64,000 nucleotides of DNA from Papilionanthe hookeriana x Papilionanthe teres. Lineage: Eukaryota; Streptophyta; Magnoliopsida; Asparagales; Orchidaceae. The notes beneath the pieces are model-generated. The model was not told the origin of the DNA. It made no database searches and saw only the letters and a program-made list of their open reading frames with translations. Of the stretch, positions 21,654 to 34,600 are shown piece by piece. Location of the stretch: the NCBI GenBank assembly GCA_022702705.1, contig CM040422.1:38773270-38837269 (forward strand). The letters are read 5' to 3'. The position numbers and the translations under genes are program-made. How positions within the stretch are numbered: position 1 is the stretch's first letter; each line of letters starts with the position of its first letter.

Positions 21654-22803
21654 ATGGTCCCAAAGTCAAAGCGTGCGAGAGAAAAGGCCAGATTTGATTC
21701 TGATAAATTTGTTAGCACGAGGGCTGAGGAACGATACGTTGATGCTCTGGAGTCACGTAAGTTGATTCCTGAGCATGTATTTAGTAAACCAGGAGTGGTA
21801 ATTGAAGATATGATTGCTAGAAGGAACTGAGAGAATTACCGTTGTTTCTCTGTTGTTGCTGTTGTTTCTGTGGTCAGAGAATTTTATGCAAATTTGCCTG
21901 CTGCAGAAGAGAATCATGTGATGGTTAGGAGGCATGAGGTCAACTTTTCTTCTGAGGCAATCAACACTTTTTATGGACTACCTCCTGAAATGTTCTATTT
22001 TTATTCTAACTATCATCTTATGGAAAAGGAATTAGATGAGATCATAGAATTTCTGATTGATGGAAAAGGATTATGGAAAATTACAAATGATAGAAGAGTT
22101 AACTTTCCTGCTTCCAAATTGAATGCCACTTCTAAGGTGTGGCATTATTATATATCATCTAATTTGTTACCTTCTAGTCGTACTAGTGAAGTAACGAGAG
22201 AAAAAGCTGTGTTAAATCATTGTATTCGGCAAGGGAAGCCTATTGACACTGGAGGTATAATTTATGGTTATGTTTAGAACTGTGCTAGAGCAACCACTAC
22301 TGTAGGTATGGGATTTTCTTCCTTGATTCATTCATTATGTGAATGATCTAGAGTGAAGTTTGAAACATGGGAAGAGGTACTTCAGCCATTGAGACAAATT
22401 ACCAGTGTCAACATTGGTGCTTACACTGTACATTCAGAGTTTGGTTGGAGAGGATGATTTGGTAGGGCTTCTATCGTTTCGCTTCGTCGCATCTACTTCT
22501 CGTACTACTACTTCACGTGCTTCATCATCTACTGATTCACAGACTAATTTATTAAGAAAATTTTTGAAAAAAGTGAGTCTTACTCGAGAGCATATGAAAG
22601 ATATGGATGGTAAGATGGATAATGTGGCGAGATATATTGTAAAACATGATGAATATGAGGAGAGTTATCAGCAATATTTGGATAGACTGATTAGAGTTGA
22701 TCAAAGTGCTGCGATGCCCCCTCATCCATTCTACATACCTTATGTGCCATCCAGGGATTGGAACGAGCAGGATGATGATGATGATGATGAGGATGAAGAG
22801 TAG
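21654..22803 (+). pseudogene. E2: Athila env-like ORF (plant transposon protein domain)
   Basis: Start MVPKSKRAREKARFDSDKF; the tract VVREFYANLP...VRRHEVNFSSEAINTFYGLP (about 21868-21985) is the recurring core of the 'putative plant transposon protein' domain found in the post-pol ORF of Athila elements. KLNATSKVWHYYISSNLLPSSRTSEVTREKA follows. Stops lie at 21828-21830, ~22275 and ~22344, and a frameshift near 22440 leads to a Ser/Thr-rich segment, a helix and an acidic tail D6EDEE before TAG 22801-22803. I see no clear signal peptide or transmembrane segment. Its role in Athila is not settled; older literature calls it envelope-like. Confidence 0.7.
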
Positions 22804-24318
22804 ATGTATTTTGTTTGTTTTAGTTATTGTGTTGTTGTGCTGTGTTATTGTGTACTTTATCTAGTATTTTGTTTGATGATTGTGTTGTGATGTGAATTCT
22901 GATAGTATGCAGATTGTAGTTGTACTATTTATCTGTTATGCATATTCAGATGTATTGTTGTTGTTGTATTGATGATTTATATGTTGCTTTGAGTGTAGTG
23001 TGTGTGGAAGTAAATATTTTAATATGTATGTTATGTCAGAGTATTTAGTAGTGTGTACTTTAATTCAAAAACTGTTAGGAGATTATAAACCACCATTGAG
23101 AACTTGTACTTAGGAAACTACATGTTTAAAATTTTTCAAATTCCATTACCATTTACTATCTTTATCATTGTGTTATTTTAGTTTGTGTGTATTTGCTTTG
23201 AAAACCTCCACTACTTAGAAGTCTTTTTGAAATTTTTACTTTTCTTGTTATAAAAAGAAAATTGTTTTGAAAAACTGAATTTGATTTCATTTTACTCATT
23301 TTATTTAAATTGTTATTCTTGCATATTAGGATATTAAAAATTCCAGCAAGCATGTAATGTTAGTCTTTAATTGTCACCCATGTATCATTTCTTATGCTTA
23401 AATATTTTATATTAACTAAAAATTAAAGTTTTTTTTTGGGGGGGGATTTGAAAAACAAAGATTTTCAAAAACCTAAAATTTTATTTGATTCTTAAGAGTA
23501 CTTAAAATAAATCTTATTTTTGATTAAGAACAACTATGTACATGAAGTTATATAAGGGGAACAACAATTTTGAATATAGAAAAGAAGAAAAGAATTTCAT
23601 TAAAATTTATTGTAATCATGAAAAACTTAAACTTAAAATTTTCTTAATGAAGAGGTGTTAAATAAAGTTAAACTATCTTTAGTAAGAAGTTTTGTATTTT
23701 TGGATAAATAGAAGATTTGACTTTTATTCTTCAAAGCTTAAATTTCTTTTATTGAAGAATAATTTTCAAATACTATTATTATGATTTTTAAGTAAAAGAT
23801 GTATATCTGACCTTTATTTTAAATGGAAGGGTGGAATTCAAAATCATTAAAGGCCTATCCAGATATAGCAATCCTTGGCTTATAAAAAAAAAGAAAGTGA
23901 AAAATAGTATATGAAAAGGGAGGAGAAGCTTGAGGATTTAAGGGCTTAATCAAAAATTGGTTTCATTATAAGTTCAGACAAAATCTAAAGATTGAGGTTA
24001 TAATATAGTAAGTAAAATTATTTTCAAATAAAGATTTTTAAGTGAGAAAAATAATTTTTTAAGTCCTATATTTTGAAGAATCTACAAACTTTTCTGAATT
24101 AGATAAAAACTTATATTTGTCATTTTCCTTTACTTAAGAACTTTATAAACTTTAAGTTGGTTTTAATTACTAAATTTTTTTCTAAATTGTACTATTCCAT
24201 TTCTAGAACAAAATTTTGTTATCTTCCTAAGAAACTCATTACATAATTTGCATGCTAAAATGTTCTATGAAATTAACTGTCACTTAAGGACAAATAACAT
24301 TTTAAGTTTGGGGTATTT
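22804..24318 (+). other. E2: long 3' untranslated region and polypurine tract
   Basis: AT-rich, no coding signal; short frames are chance. A 1.5-kb non-coding stretch here is usual for Athila. It has a G9 run at 23440-23448 and ends with the polypurine-tract-like AAGTTTGGGG at 24304-24313, 5 bp before the LTR, which would prime plus-strand DNA synthesis. Confidence 0.65.
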
Positions 24319-25418
24319 TGATACACCTAAAATATGTAGTATTTTTATGCACATTTTTATACCTATTTTTAATGATATTACACTTTAATGGAAGGTATTT
24401 TGTGTTTTTCTTGCAGGTATGATGAAAATGGATGGTCATGATGAAAGAAGCAAAATTGGATCAAATTTAGAGCAAAAAAATGAAAAATCAAAATTTTGGC
24501 ACTAGCGGCTAAGCACCGCTGGGCCGGCGCTTAGCCGCCACAGTGAAAAATCGAGATTAAGTTGAATTTGGCACCATTTTCAAAGAGCATGGGATGCAAC
24601 ACTTGGTGGTTACTTCCATAACTTCCTTTGGGCAGCAAGTTTGAATGAAGGGGTGCATTCTTTGGTAGATACATTGAATCTAGACACATTTTGAAGAGAG
24701 ACCAAGGCACCTTTTGGTTTAATATTTAAAGAGAGTCTTAGGAACGATTAGGGGGCTCTTCCTTTGCATTTTGAAGGGTTCTTTCTTTCTTTTGCTCTTC
24801 CACTTGCATTTTGAAGAGAGTTTTTACAGTATTTTACTTTTATTTTGTGAGAGTTTTTATTAAGCGTAGGAGTAGAGAGTAGAAAGGAGAAAAGGGTCGG
24901 AGTGAAGTCTTTTTCTTCCCACTTCTTTTCTTTCTTTTAGTTTAGTTTCTATTAAAGTCTGAAGTTTATTCTGAATCATCAGATTTGGGAGATCCTCTCT
25001 AAGGAGTAGTTTAGTGAATAGTTAAAGTTTTAGAGAACTTCTTGAGTCTTGTGGAGAGAACTTTCAGATAAGTGTTTACTTTTGTTCTTACATTTAGTTT
25101 TTTAATTAATACTTGTTTTTTTTTGTTGTTTTTATCATGATTTTTAATTTCAAATCAATGTGTTTTTGTATTTTCTCAATGCATTCTGAGTAGTTTACTT
25201 TTTCTTTTTCTTTCTTAAATGGAGAAGTAATTACTTTATAGAGAATTTTTGTGAAAGTATAAGTGTTTAAAGTTGGAAGAAGTTGTGAAGGTTGATTCTG
25301 AAAACTTTGTTTACTTCTTAATTTGGCCTAATAAGTTGTAGAATTTCTTGAGATTATGTAAGATCAAATGTGGTATTGTCTCATATAAGTTAGTAAGAAT
25401 CACATGCAATTATATGGG
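24319..25418 (+). mobile_element. E2 3' LTR, left part
   Basis: Starts TGATACACCTAAAATATG and matches the 5' LTR from 12633 to about 13733. It stops abruptly at 25418, where E1 begins (TGTTGACC). The last five bases ATGGG are the E1 target and recur at 58787. It contains the best-preserved copy of the GC-rich hairpin (24504-24540) and the TATTTAAA box (24723-24730). Confidence 0.9.
25414..25418. repeat. Target-site duplication of E1, left copy (ATGGG)
   Basis: ATGGG lies directly before TGTTGACC; the right copy ATGGG at 58787-58791 follows GTAGACA. Joining across the element reproduces the E2 LTR sequence seen at 13728-13745 (TATATGGGTGAGAATTG), which proves the insertion. Confidence 0.93.
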
Positions 25419-27156
25419 TGTTGACCTCAATTTTGGTGAGGTCTTGACTTTTTCTTAGTGCTTAAGATCTAGCCATAGGACTTCTCTTGGAGTATCCTAG
25501 AGGAATAGAATTGGGACCTACCCTTTAGCAATTCGGCTACTTCTTGACTCCTCTTGGGACCCCACTTTGATGGTTACAAACCTCTAAATCACCTTGGAAG
25601 GTTAAAAGCACCAGATGGGCAACCAATAGTGAGTTCCTATAGGATTGTTTGGACTTAGGGTGACCTTGGGTGACTTTGGCTTCTCTTGCACACACACACA
25701 CACCCCTAAGCCACTTAACCTAAACCTTGGACTCTTACCTTCTACCATTATCAAACTCACATTGTTGAACCCAAGCCACTAATCTTTGATTAAGATGGCT
25801 AAGGTCAATATGTGAAGGATCATAAAGTGGTTACCATTTGGCAATATTTGGTCCCAAAGTGGTTGGACATGGCTAAGTCCATGGTTCATGCTTCCAAACC
25901 CTAATTCAATTTCAAATCATTTTTACTCAATCTTGACTCCACTAAAGTGATCTCATTCTTCCTTATTTGAAAGCCCATCCATGTTACCAAATTTCTGGTT
26001 TTGACATTGTGTCCCATAAACTTACTCAAAACTACCTAAATTGCCCACACAACGACCAATATCATCCAAAAAATCCTAAAATATTACCTAAAATTTCTAA
26101 AAGTCTTAAGAATCATTTTGAAACAATTCCCACCTCTAAAATCCATCATAATACCCCAATACCCTCCAAATAACCTCCAAATACCCTAAATACCCCTTTT
26201 GGCCCAAAATTCCAAAGCTTCCCAAAAAATTCCAGACCATCCCAAATATTCTCAATTTCAATTTGTCCAACTACACCATAAGCTAATTTTGCCAAAATAA
26301 CCCACTTTTATCAAAATCCCCAATTTTACCCATCTTTAACCTAAGTGGACCCAATGTCAAACCAAATCAATCCAATTGACCTCGATTTTGCCTGAACTCA
26401 ATTATAAACATCAATTCAACATCTCCAATATCAATCTAAACCTAAATTAAGCCCAAATAGATTCACATTTAAGTTCAATTTCAACTTTAAACCAAAACCC
26501 TAATTTTAACCTATGACCCAAACCTACCCAAATTCAACCCAATCCAACTCAATTTCCCCCCAAATCAACTCTAAACTCTCCCTAATACATCCATACACCA
26601 AATACAACATCAATTGGTTCTCAATTTGAACCCAAACCCCACTCAAAATTCATATTAAATCAAAATCCCCAAATTTGCCCTAAGGTTATCACCTACCCCT
26701 AAATCTCTAAATTGAATCCCCTAAACCCAAAATTTTCACCCAATTTCTATCCTAAACCTTGCCAACCCTAGGCCTCCTAGGGTGGGATTGACCTAACCGA
26801 ACTCATGCCACATGAGTCATGGACCAATGATCAACCACTTTGAACCAATGGACTAAGCCACATGGCTAAGGCTAAGTCCCGTACTCCAACTCTCCTTAAG
26901 CAAGCTCCCTGCCCAAATTAATTGAGCTAAACTCCTCTTCCACTCCTCCTCAGCCTGCCCAGCCGCCTGACTATCCTTTCCAGCCACTCCAGCCACTGGA
27001 ACAACCACGTTCGAGCAGCCCATGTGTCCTTGAAACCCAAAATTTGGGCTTGGCAGTGGGCAATCCCCTCTCCAGTTGCCTGACCTGCTCAGCCCTCACC
27101 CTAAGCGTCCTAAACCACTCAATGCCTGGCCCTGATCTCCCCTCTCAGGCCATGGC

Positions 27157-27163
27157 TATAAAA
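27157..27163 (+). promoter_or_regulatory. E1 5' LTR TATA box
   Basis: GGCTATAAAACCCACACC, conserved at 54649-54655 in the 3' LTR (GCTATAAAACTCACACC), with a TATA-like CTATTTAAAC in the matching place of the reverse solo LTR. This places U3 at about 25419-27190. Confidence 0.65.
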
Positions 27164-27719
27164 CCCACACCTTTTGGAATTGCCAAAGGTGCTAAAAATT
27201 TCTTAATGAATCCCTCCCAAATTTCTCCCAGAGCTCCTCCTAGCCAAGAGAACTTGATCCCCACTGTCCTACTGCCCTGAAACCCACCAGCCGAGCCTAA
27301 TTTCTCAGCTGAAAATCAGGCCAGAAATAAGACTTCTCCTGAACCTCCACCAAAACTAAATTAAACTCACCCACACCTTCACAGCACCAAGAGAAAGAGT
27401 TCCCTAGTGAAAGCCCCCTCTCCTAGCCTCCCAGTTGCTCTATCAGCCAGAGCTTGGAATCGGGCTTAGTCGAAGTCACACCTAAGACACTCGCCAGGAC
27501 CAAAGACTTCATCTCCAAGCTCCTCTCACTCCAACGAACGTGCCGAGCATCTCTGATTGAGGCTTCACCTCTCAGAGCCAAGGTATTGATCTTTCCTTCC
27601 TCCCGAGCTTCCAGCAATTCTCCATTTTGTTTTGCGCAATTTCAATGCATGTTAGCCGTATAGATAGCTTTGTCTACGCATGATTTGGTTGAGTCTAGAG
27701 CGAGATCTTAGGTCTAGAT

Positions 27720-27930
27720 GGTGGACGGTTCTCAGGCTGAACCAGACGGAGATGATGATCAGCGACTGTTCGATCGCGTGTGTATCAAATGGACGACAGA
27801 GATGAAGTCAGACGGAGCTGTGGAACGGAAAGCGCGTGCCGATTCAGATGACGATGCCGAATGGGAGTGCGCCGTGTGTATCTTCGACTCGCCGTAGGTT
27901 GAGGCGGCGCCACGTCGGATAAGTAGGAAA
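27720..27930. other. GC/CpG-rich patch in the E1 LTR
   Basis: A local stretch rich in CG dinucleotides (GACGGAGATGATG, GGCGGCGCCACGTCGGAT) within AT-rich LTR. Equivalent patches are at 55240-55400 (3' LTR), 36400-36620 (solo LTR, least decayed) and 9470-9660. It lies about 0.6 kb downstream of the TATA box, so it would be in the transcribed leader. Confidence 0.6.
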
Positions 27931-30900
27931 ATAGAGATTTTTTGATTTATTTAAATGCCTGAAGCTTAAAAAATGCATATCTTTGAACAGAAAAATCATA
28001 AAAACAAACTAAAAATACCCTCTTGCTCGGAGAACAGATGAGATTAATGTAGAAAAAGAATTAATTTATTTTGTTAAGCATTTTATTTTTAATTAATTTA
28101 ATATTTTTCTGAGTGTTTTAATTCTCCATTCATGCATATAATTCACCATGGCATGAGACCATAGGGCTTCTGTATCCTCTGATCTTAGGAACATTCCCTG
28201 AATTTTCCAAGGTTATAGGCTATCTATGTGGAAAGTTATCTATTTTCCAAGTTTATATGCCTGTTTTGGTATTTTAATTCCAATAATTATCATGTTGATT
28301 AGTAAAATCTAGGAAAATTAGGAAAATTATCTCTGGACCAGAGGACACTAGGAAAATTATGGTTGGACTTAACTCATTTAAATGAACCCTAATTTAGCCA
28401 AAACCTTAAAATTAAGATTAAAATAGTTTGGTATAACCACTCATTAAAATAACACAAAATCAATTCTCCACTGATCCTTAGGGTCAGAGGAGTCTCGCAT
28501 AATAAATTTGAAATCAATTGAAAATGATTTAATCCACAAAATGAATTATTTAAATCACATAGCCACTTTTAAACTTTAAAAATTCATAAAACCCAAAATA
28601 AATTTCAAAAATTTACTAAATTCATTTTGACACCTCTCTTGGATAAGAGGAGTCTAAGAAAATTAAAATTAGAATTTTTCTAAAATTTTCATCTTTAACC
28701 CCATTTTGAATATTTTAATAATTAAAAAATAATAAAAATCACAAAAATAATAAAATTCATAAAAATACCATATTTTGTCTCCTAATCACTTCAGAGCCAA
28801 CCAAATATTTTTTCTAAGTCCCTAAGAAAAGATATTGAATTTTAAAGGCTTAATGCAATCTTTAATATTAAAAAATGGATTTTTAACCTTTCTCACTAAA
28901 ATAATTCTAAAAATTCAAATAAAAATTAGAAAAATATAAATTTTATTTCTCTGAGTTCATTGATGTTTGAGGGACTTAAAAAAAATATAAAACTTAATTT
29001 TCAACTTTAATTTTATTTTATAATTAATTAATACTCTAAAATTAAAAATAATTATAATAAATAAAGTAAAATTTAAAAAATCACCAAAATTGGTCCAAGT
29101 GGTCCTCTGGTCGGTAGGAACATCCAATAATTTTCCAAGGGAGAGAAACTTTACCTTGGTCGTGTTGTTGAATTTTCATTAAAAATCCTTATTTTTCACT
29201 AAAATAAATATATAAATTAAGTAAAAATGGAAAAATCACATTTTCTACTCTAATGTCTTAATTGACATGTGAGTGAAGTGACATAAAAATTTCAAGTTCA
29301 TTTGAGCTCAATTTAATGAGTTATGGAGTGAACAAGCTTAAGAGAGCATAAAGGTAATTAAGGGATTTTAACCCTAATTAATATTTTAGGCCTAATCAAA
29401 GGGAGGGATGAACATTTGATCCTAAATTTTCTTTTGGATGATTGAAACTTAGGGAATTAAGGGGTGGAAACCTAATGATCACTTACAACATAGAGCATGA
29501 AATCTTAACTAATTAATTCATTTAAATTTTGGAAAAATAATTAAAATTTGGATTACTAAAATTAGGGATATGACTTAAGAAGATACCAATTATTTAATTT
29601 AAAGTCCTTAAATTGATTAATATTATTCAAACACTTAATGAACTCTAAAGCATAATGATAATTGAAATTAATAATCCTTAATTAAATGAAAAGTTTGAAA
29701 CATTGAGTGATTTAATAATTAAATTAAAGTAAACCTAAAACATTAAAGCTGATTTGAAATCACTTAAGACTTAACATAAAATAAATTTGAAATATTAAAA
29801 AATTAATCTCAAAGTAACTTACAATCTAAATGTGATTGTTAAAATCAATCTAAAATATTTAAAGACAAATTTGAATCATTAAAACTTCATGGAATTAAGT
29901 GATTTAAGTACCTCTCTAACTTGAACAATTTTAAAACATTTAAAAGGAATCAACTTGAAATTTCATGACTAAATTAAACTGTTTTGAAATAATAATTCAA
30001 TCTTAGCGGTTAAATCCCTTAACAAACTGATTTACCCCTGAGGGCTCTCATATTTATAACCCTTAAGTGGAGTATCGCGTGAAGTGTTACTTTACTCATC
30101 GGATAATCAAATATCTAAGTTCACTTAGAAAGAAACAAAACTCAACTGAATTTTTGATTGATTAACTCACCTATACAATGAAACTCATTTGGACTCGGAA
30201 TAATCACAGAAGCATTGAAAAGATGTTCAGGATTCGTTTTGAGCACTTTCTCAATATGATGGGATGTTTTAGAAGAACAATTAAATTTAATTGTTCTTTG
30301 GTGAAGAAAATCATCCTTAACAAGACACAAGAACGTAGACGTCATAGGAATTGACTAGAAATAGGACTAGGATCTTGGTAGACAACCAAAACCTTCCCTT
30401 AGCTTTACCTAGGTGTATGCTTACAAATATTTAAATGTCCTGACATGTGTTTTAAGTGCAGCATGGAATGACGAGAAGACCCGCCAGGTACGTATTTATT
30501 TCATTGCAATTTATTTACCTGCATTGAATTTTCTCTCTTGCCAAGCTTGCATGTTAAACAAGAATGTCACCCTGCATGAAAACTGAAACCTTTTAGGATA
30601 TCCACAAAACTAAAACCCAAAACTAAATTAAAAGTCACAACAAGATAAAATTCACTGCTACAAAATTCATAAGATAAAACAACTCAAAATTTAATCAAAA
30701 ACAAAACAACAAAACTACAACTAGAACTAAATTAAAACGCCTCGTTGGATGATCAAGAATCCCTCGGATGATGTAACCCACGTGTTGCTAATGAGATTTC
30801 CTACGGTCTAAATGAAAGTGTGGAACTCATTCAGTTGAGTTTAGCAAATTCATTTGGACTAAGTAAATCCGATGAAAATAACGGTGCCGGTGTGACGGAA

Positions 30901-31928
30901 CCGTGGGATCTTAATCGGTTCTGTTTAATCAACTTTAAGATTTATTTTAATTAAAACGTTAAGACATTTGAACCTTAAGACTCTTCTAAACCAAAACACT
31001 TCTCTCATCTCTTGATTGTCACTTTCTAAAACCAAACCTCTGCAACAACAAGGAGCTTGGTGCACAGTGGGCAGCATGGCCATCTTCGTCAACAAAACTT
31101 GAGTTTACTTGAGCAAAACCTTTCTTAGAATTAAATAACCAAGCCATATGATTTTGAGGTAGTTTGCTTAGTGAAACATAAATCCTCAACTTTTCGTTAG
31201 GCATTTGCATAATCATGTTATGTGAATTAAGCCCTAACCGGTCTTAGGACTCCAAGGTAGTTGTTTGGTACTACATAAACCCTCACATCTTCGAGGCTAT
31301 TTGTGTGATTATGTCATAAAATTATAAGTTCTAATTAACTAATTTGGCAGGATTGCAACATTAAATAAACTCTCAAATTGAGTCGTATAATAGGATAGTT
31401 CAGGAAGTTCCCAAGATTCCTCTTTGATCCTCAGCTTCTCCTACTTCTCTTCCTTTGAACTCTCAAAATAACTGTTCCAAATTTGAGCTTTTCCCTATTG
31501 AAATTTCCAAAATCTGATTGTTTGAAAACCCTTAAATTTGAAATTCTTGAGAGTAAAACCACTGATCATTATCGAGAGTTTTCTTAAGTGATTCTCATCA
31601 CTTAGGATGTAATTAACTGTAGGGGCTTCCCTTATAGGGAACTTTAAGAACCCAGGTAATATAAACCCTGCTTAATTCATTTATATTAAGCAGGGGGACT
31701 TGTTGGCATATAAAATTTTTCGCAAACCAAACGGATGTCATAATTCTTCAGGTTTATCTAATCGAGTTTCATCATCAATCAGTGTGTCTATTCCTCATGA
31801 TAGATACATGGTTTGTGGTGTGGTGCTCGTTTATATAAAATATTTGGGATGTGAGATCGGTTTGTTTTCATATCTTAAAATTTTTAAACTTAAAATTATT
31901 TTCAAAATCAAATGCTACTTTCTAAATT

Positions 31929-31956
31929 ATATATATATATATAAATATATATATAT
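31929..31956. repeat. (TA)n microsatellite
   Basis: Alternating TA run near the end of the 5' LTR, shorter in the 3' LTR (58686-58695) and longer in the LTR at 61461-61490. Confidence 0.8.
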
Positions 31957-32052
31957 TTAAATTAAATTTAAAATCTAAAATTTCGCTGCACATTTTCTAT
32001 TTGGCGACTCCTTTTTAAAACACATAACCTAAAAAAATATGCTGACAATTTC

Positions 32053-32070
32053 TGACGACTCCGTTGGGGA
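32053..32070 (+). promoter_or_regulatory. E1 primer-binding site
   Basis: TGACGACTCCGTTGGGGA starts 6 bases after the LTR end. It is one step from the TGGCGACTCC...GGGGA type described for Ogre/Tat elements, reported as tRNA-Arg primed; the tRNA identity is from memory of the family and the site here carries a G-to-A change. Confidence 0.72.
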
Positions 32071-32123
32071 AAAGTTCCTCTCTCTATTTTTTGATCAGAT
32101 GGTTTTGCTTTCATAAATCAGTA

Positions 32124-32128
32124 GTAAG
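32124..32128. repeat. Target-site duplication of the solo LTR, left copy (GTAAG)
   Basis: GTAAG before TGTCGGCAC; identical GTAAG at 39599-39603 after GGTCAACA. Confidence 0.9.
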
Positions 32129-34240
32129 TGTCGGCACTATTTTGAGGTTGTGTGTTTATTTTGAAAAGGAGGTCACCTAACAGAAGTTGTCGGCGAATTT
32201 TTAATTTAATTTAAATAAATAATTTTGAAAAGTAGTATTTGATTTTGAAAATAATTTTAAATTTGAAGGTTTTAAGACATGAGATTAAACCGATCTCACA
32301 TCCCAAATAGTTTATATAAACGAGCACCGCACCACAAACCGTGTATCTATCCCTAAGGATAGACACACTGCTTGGACTGGTGGGGCTCGATTAAATAAAC
32401 TAGAAGATTTGTGACATCCGTTTGGTCTCGCGAACCAATTTTATAAGCCGACAAATTCCCTCGCTTAATATGAAAGCATTAAACAGGGTTTATATTACTC
32501 GGGTTCTTTAAAATTCCCTATAAGGGCAAGCCCCTATAGTTAATTACATCTTAAGTGACGGGAATCACCTAAGAAAACTCTCAATAATAATCAATAATTC
32601 TCGCTCTCAAGAATTTCAAAGTTTAAGTTTTCAAGGATTGAATTTTGGAATTTCAACGGGAATGGATCAAGTTTGGAACATTTTGTTTTGGGAATCCAAA
32701 GGGAGAAAAGTAGGAGAAATCACGATTCGAAGCGAACTTCGTAATTTCCCGACTATCCTATTGTTTGGCTTCGAGTTTAAGAAAGTCCTAATATTTATTT
32801 AAATGTTTTGATCTTCGCCAATTTTAATTAATTAGGGCTTATATTTGTGTGATAAAATCAAACAAATAACTTCGAAGATGTGAGGGTTTATTGTCGTACC
32901 GGACGACTACCAAGGAATCCTAAGACCGGTTAGGGCTTAATTTGCAATGCAAGTGCCTAACGAAGAGTCGAGGATTTATGTTGCACTAGTGCAAACTACC
33001 TCGAAGTCCTATGGCTTTGTTATTTAATTCTAGGAAAGTTTTGTTGAAGTAGACTCGGGTTTTGCCGATGACGATGGCCGTGCTCGCCCGCCATGCTCCG
33101 AGCTCCTTGTTGTTGCAGAAGTTTTAGTTTTAGAAGTCATAAATCGTGGGATGAGAAAAGTGTTTTGGTTTAGATAAGTCTTAATTTCCAAGTGTTTTTG
33201 TGTTTTAATTAAGACAAATCTTAAAGTTGATTATAACGACACCGGCTAAGATCCCACGGTTCCATCCTTCCGCATCATTATTTTTATCCGATTCACTTAG
33301 TCCGGATGAATTTGCTAAACTCAACCGAATGAGTTCCACACTTTCATTTAGCACCGTGGAAATCCCGTTAACAACACGTAGGTTACATCATCCGAGGTAT
33401 TCCCGATCATCCAACGAGACGTTTTAATTTAATTATAATTGTAGTTTTGTGTTCTGTTTCGTGATTAAATTTTGAGTTGTTTTATATTTTGAAATGTTGT
33501 GGCGGTGAATTTTATCTTGCAATGACTTTTAACTTAATTTGGTTTCAGTTTTAGGGTCTATCCTAAAGGTGTGGGTTTTCATGCAACAGTTGTTTATCAT
33601 GCAAGAAAAAGTAAGTGCAATGCAGCTTAAATAAATTGCAAGAAGGTAAATTGCAAGAAAGTAGATCGCAATAAAATAAAAGCGTACCCGAGGGTCTTCC
33701 CGTCATCCCAAGCTGCACTTAAAACACAATTAGAATATTTAAGCAAGTTCCTAGGTAAAGCTAAGGTAAGGGTTATGGTTTTCTACCAAATTCCTAATCC
33801 TATAGCTAGTCACTTCCTATGACGTCTAGGTCTTTGTGTTTTGGTTTAAGGACGATTTTCTTCATCAAAGAACAATTAAGTCCAATTGTTCTTATAAATG
33901 TCCTATCATATTGAGGAAGTGCTTAAGAATAATCTTAAACATCTTTTCAAAATTTCTAGGATTGTTTTAAGTCCAAATGGGTTTAATTATACAAATGAAT
34001 TAATCGTCCGAGAATTCAAGTTTCGTTGTTATCTTACTCGATGAACTAGGACATTTGAATATCCTATAAATGAAGTAACATTTCATTTAATGTTCTGTTT
34101 AGGAGTTATAATAACCAAAGCTTTCGAGGGAAAATTGGTATTCAAATGATTTGATTTAAGTTAGTTTCCATTAATGGGTTTAAATTTAGAATAGTGTTCA
34201 AGTTGCTTTATATTTAATTTCTTTCTGTTTTAGGTGATGT

Positions 34241-34600
34241 TATTTAATTTAATTTAATTTAATTTAATTTAATTTAATTCAATTTAGTTTGGTTTGATGT
34301 TACATTAAATTAATTCGATTTGATTTAATTTTAATTTAATTTGATTTAATTTAATTTAATTTAATTTTATTTAATTTACTTTTATTTAATTTTATTTAAT
34401 TTAAATTAATTCACTTAATTTTATTTAATTTAGTTTAATTTAATTTGATTTAATTTAAGTTATTTAGTTTAATTTAATTTGTTTATTTAATTTAATTTAA
34501 TCTTTAATTTAATTTAATTTAATTCAATTTTTAATTTTAATTTAATTTAATTTAATTAATTTAATTTAATTTTTAATTTAATTTTATTTTTTTAATTTTA
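34241..34600. repeat. (TTTAA)n-type pentanucleotide array
   Basis: About 360 bp of TTTAA/AATTT units with scattered interruptions, inside the solo LTR. It is absent or very short in the corresponding part of the E1 LTRs (29700-30000 region), so it expanded in this copy. Confidence 0.9.

Larger units (their letters stand above)
25419..32047 (+). mobile_element. E1 5' LTR (6629 bp)
   Basis: TGTTGACCTCAATTTTGG...TATGCTGACA. It aligns in direct orientation with 52578-58786 and as reverse complement with the solo LTR 32129-39598. Landmarks: a (CA)n run at ~25690, a C/A-rich U3, TATA box at 27157, a GC-rich patch 27720-27930, then a long AT-rich R-U5. Relative to the 3' LTR it keeps about 720 bp (roughly 29775-30495) that the other has lost, and lacks about 320 bp present at 53930-54250. 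ORFs inside (for example 27044 or 30142) are not conserved as proteins and are chance. Confidence 0.92.

Noticed and set aside
21654..22803. A true viral envelope gene
   Set aside because: No signal peptide, fusion peptide or transmembrane helix can be seen. The recognisable core is the plant transposon protein domain.
27044..27663. ORFs in the 5' LTR with equivalents at 54536 and 54952
   Set aside because: The apparent conservation is only LTR homology. Frames differ in length, carry the TATA box inside, and have no protein resemblance.
31700..31960. 86-codon ORF at the end of the 5' LTR
   Set aside because: It ends in a translated TA microsatellite and is not open in the 3' LTR.
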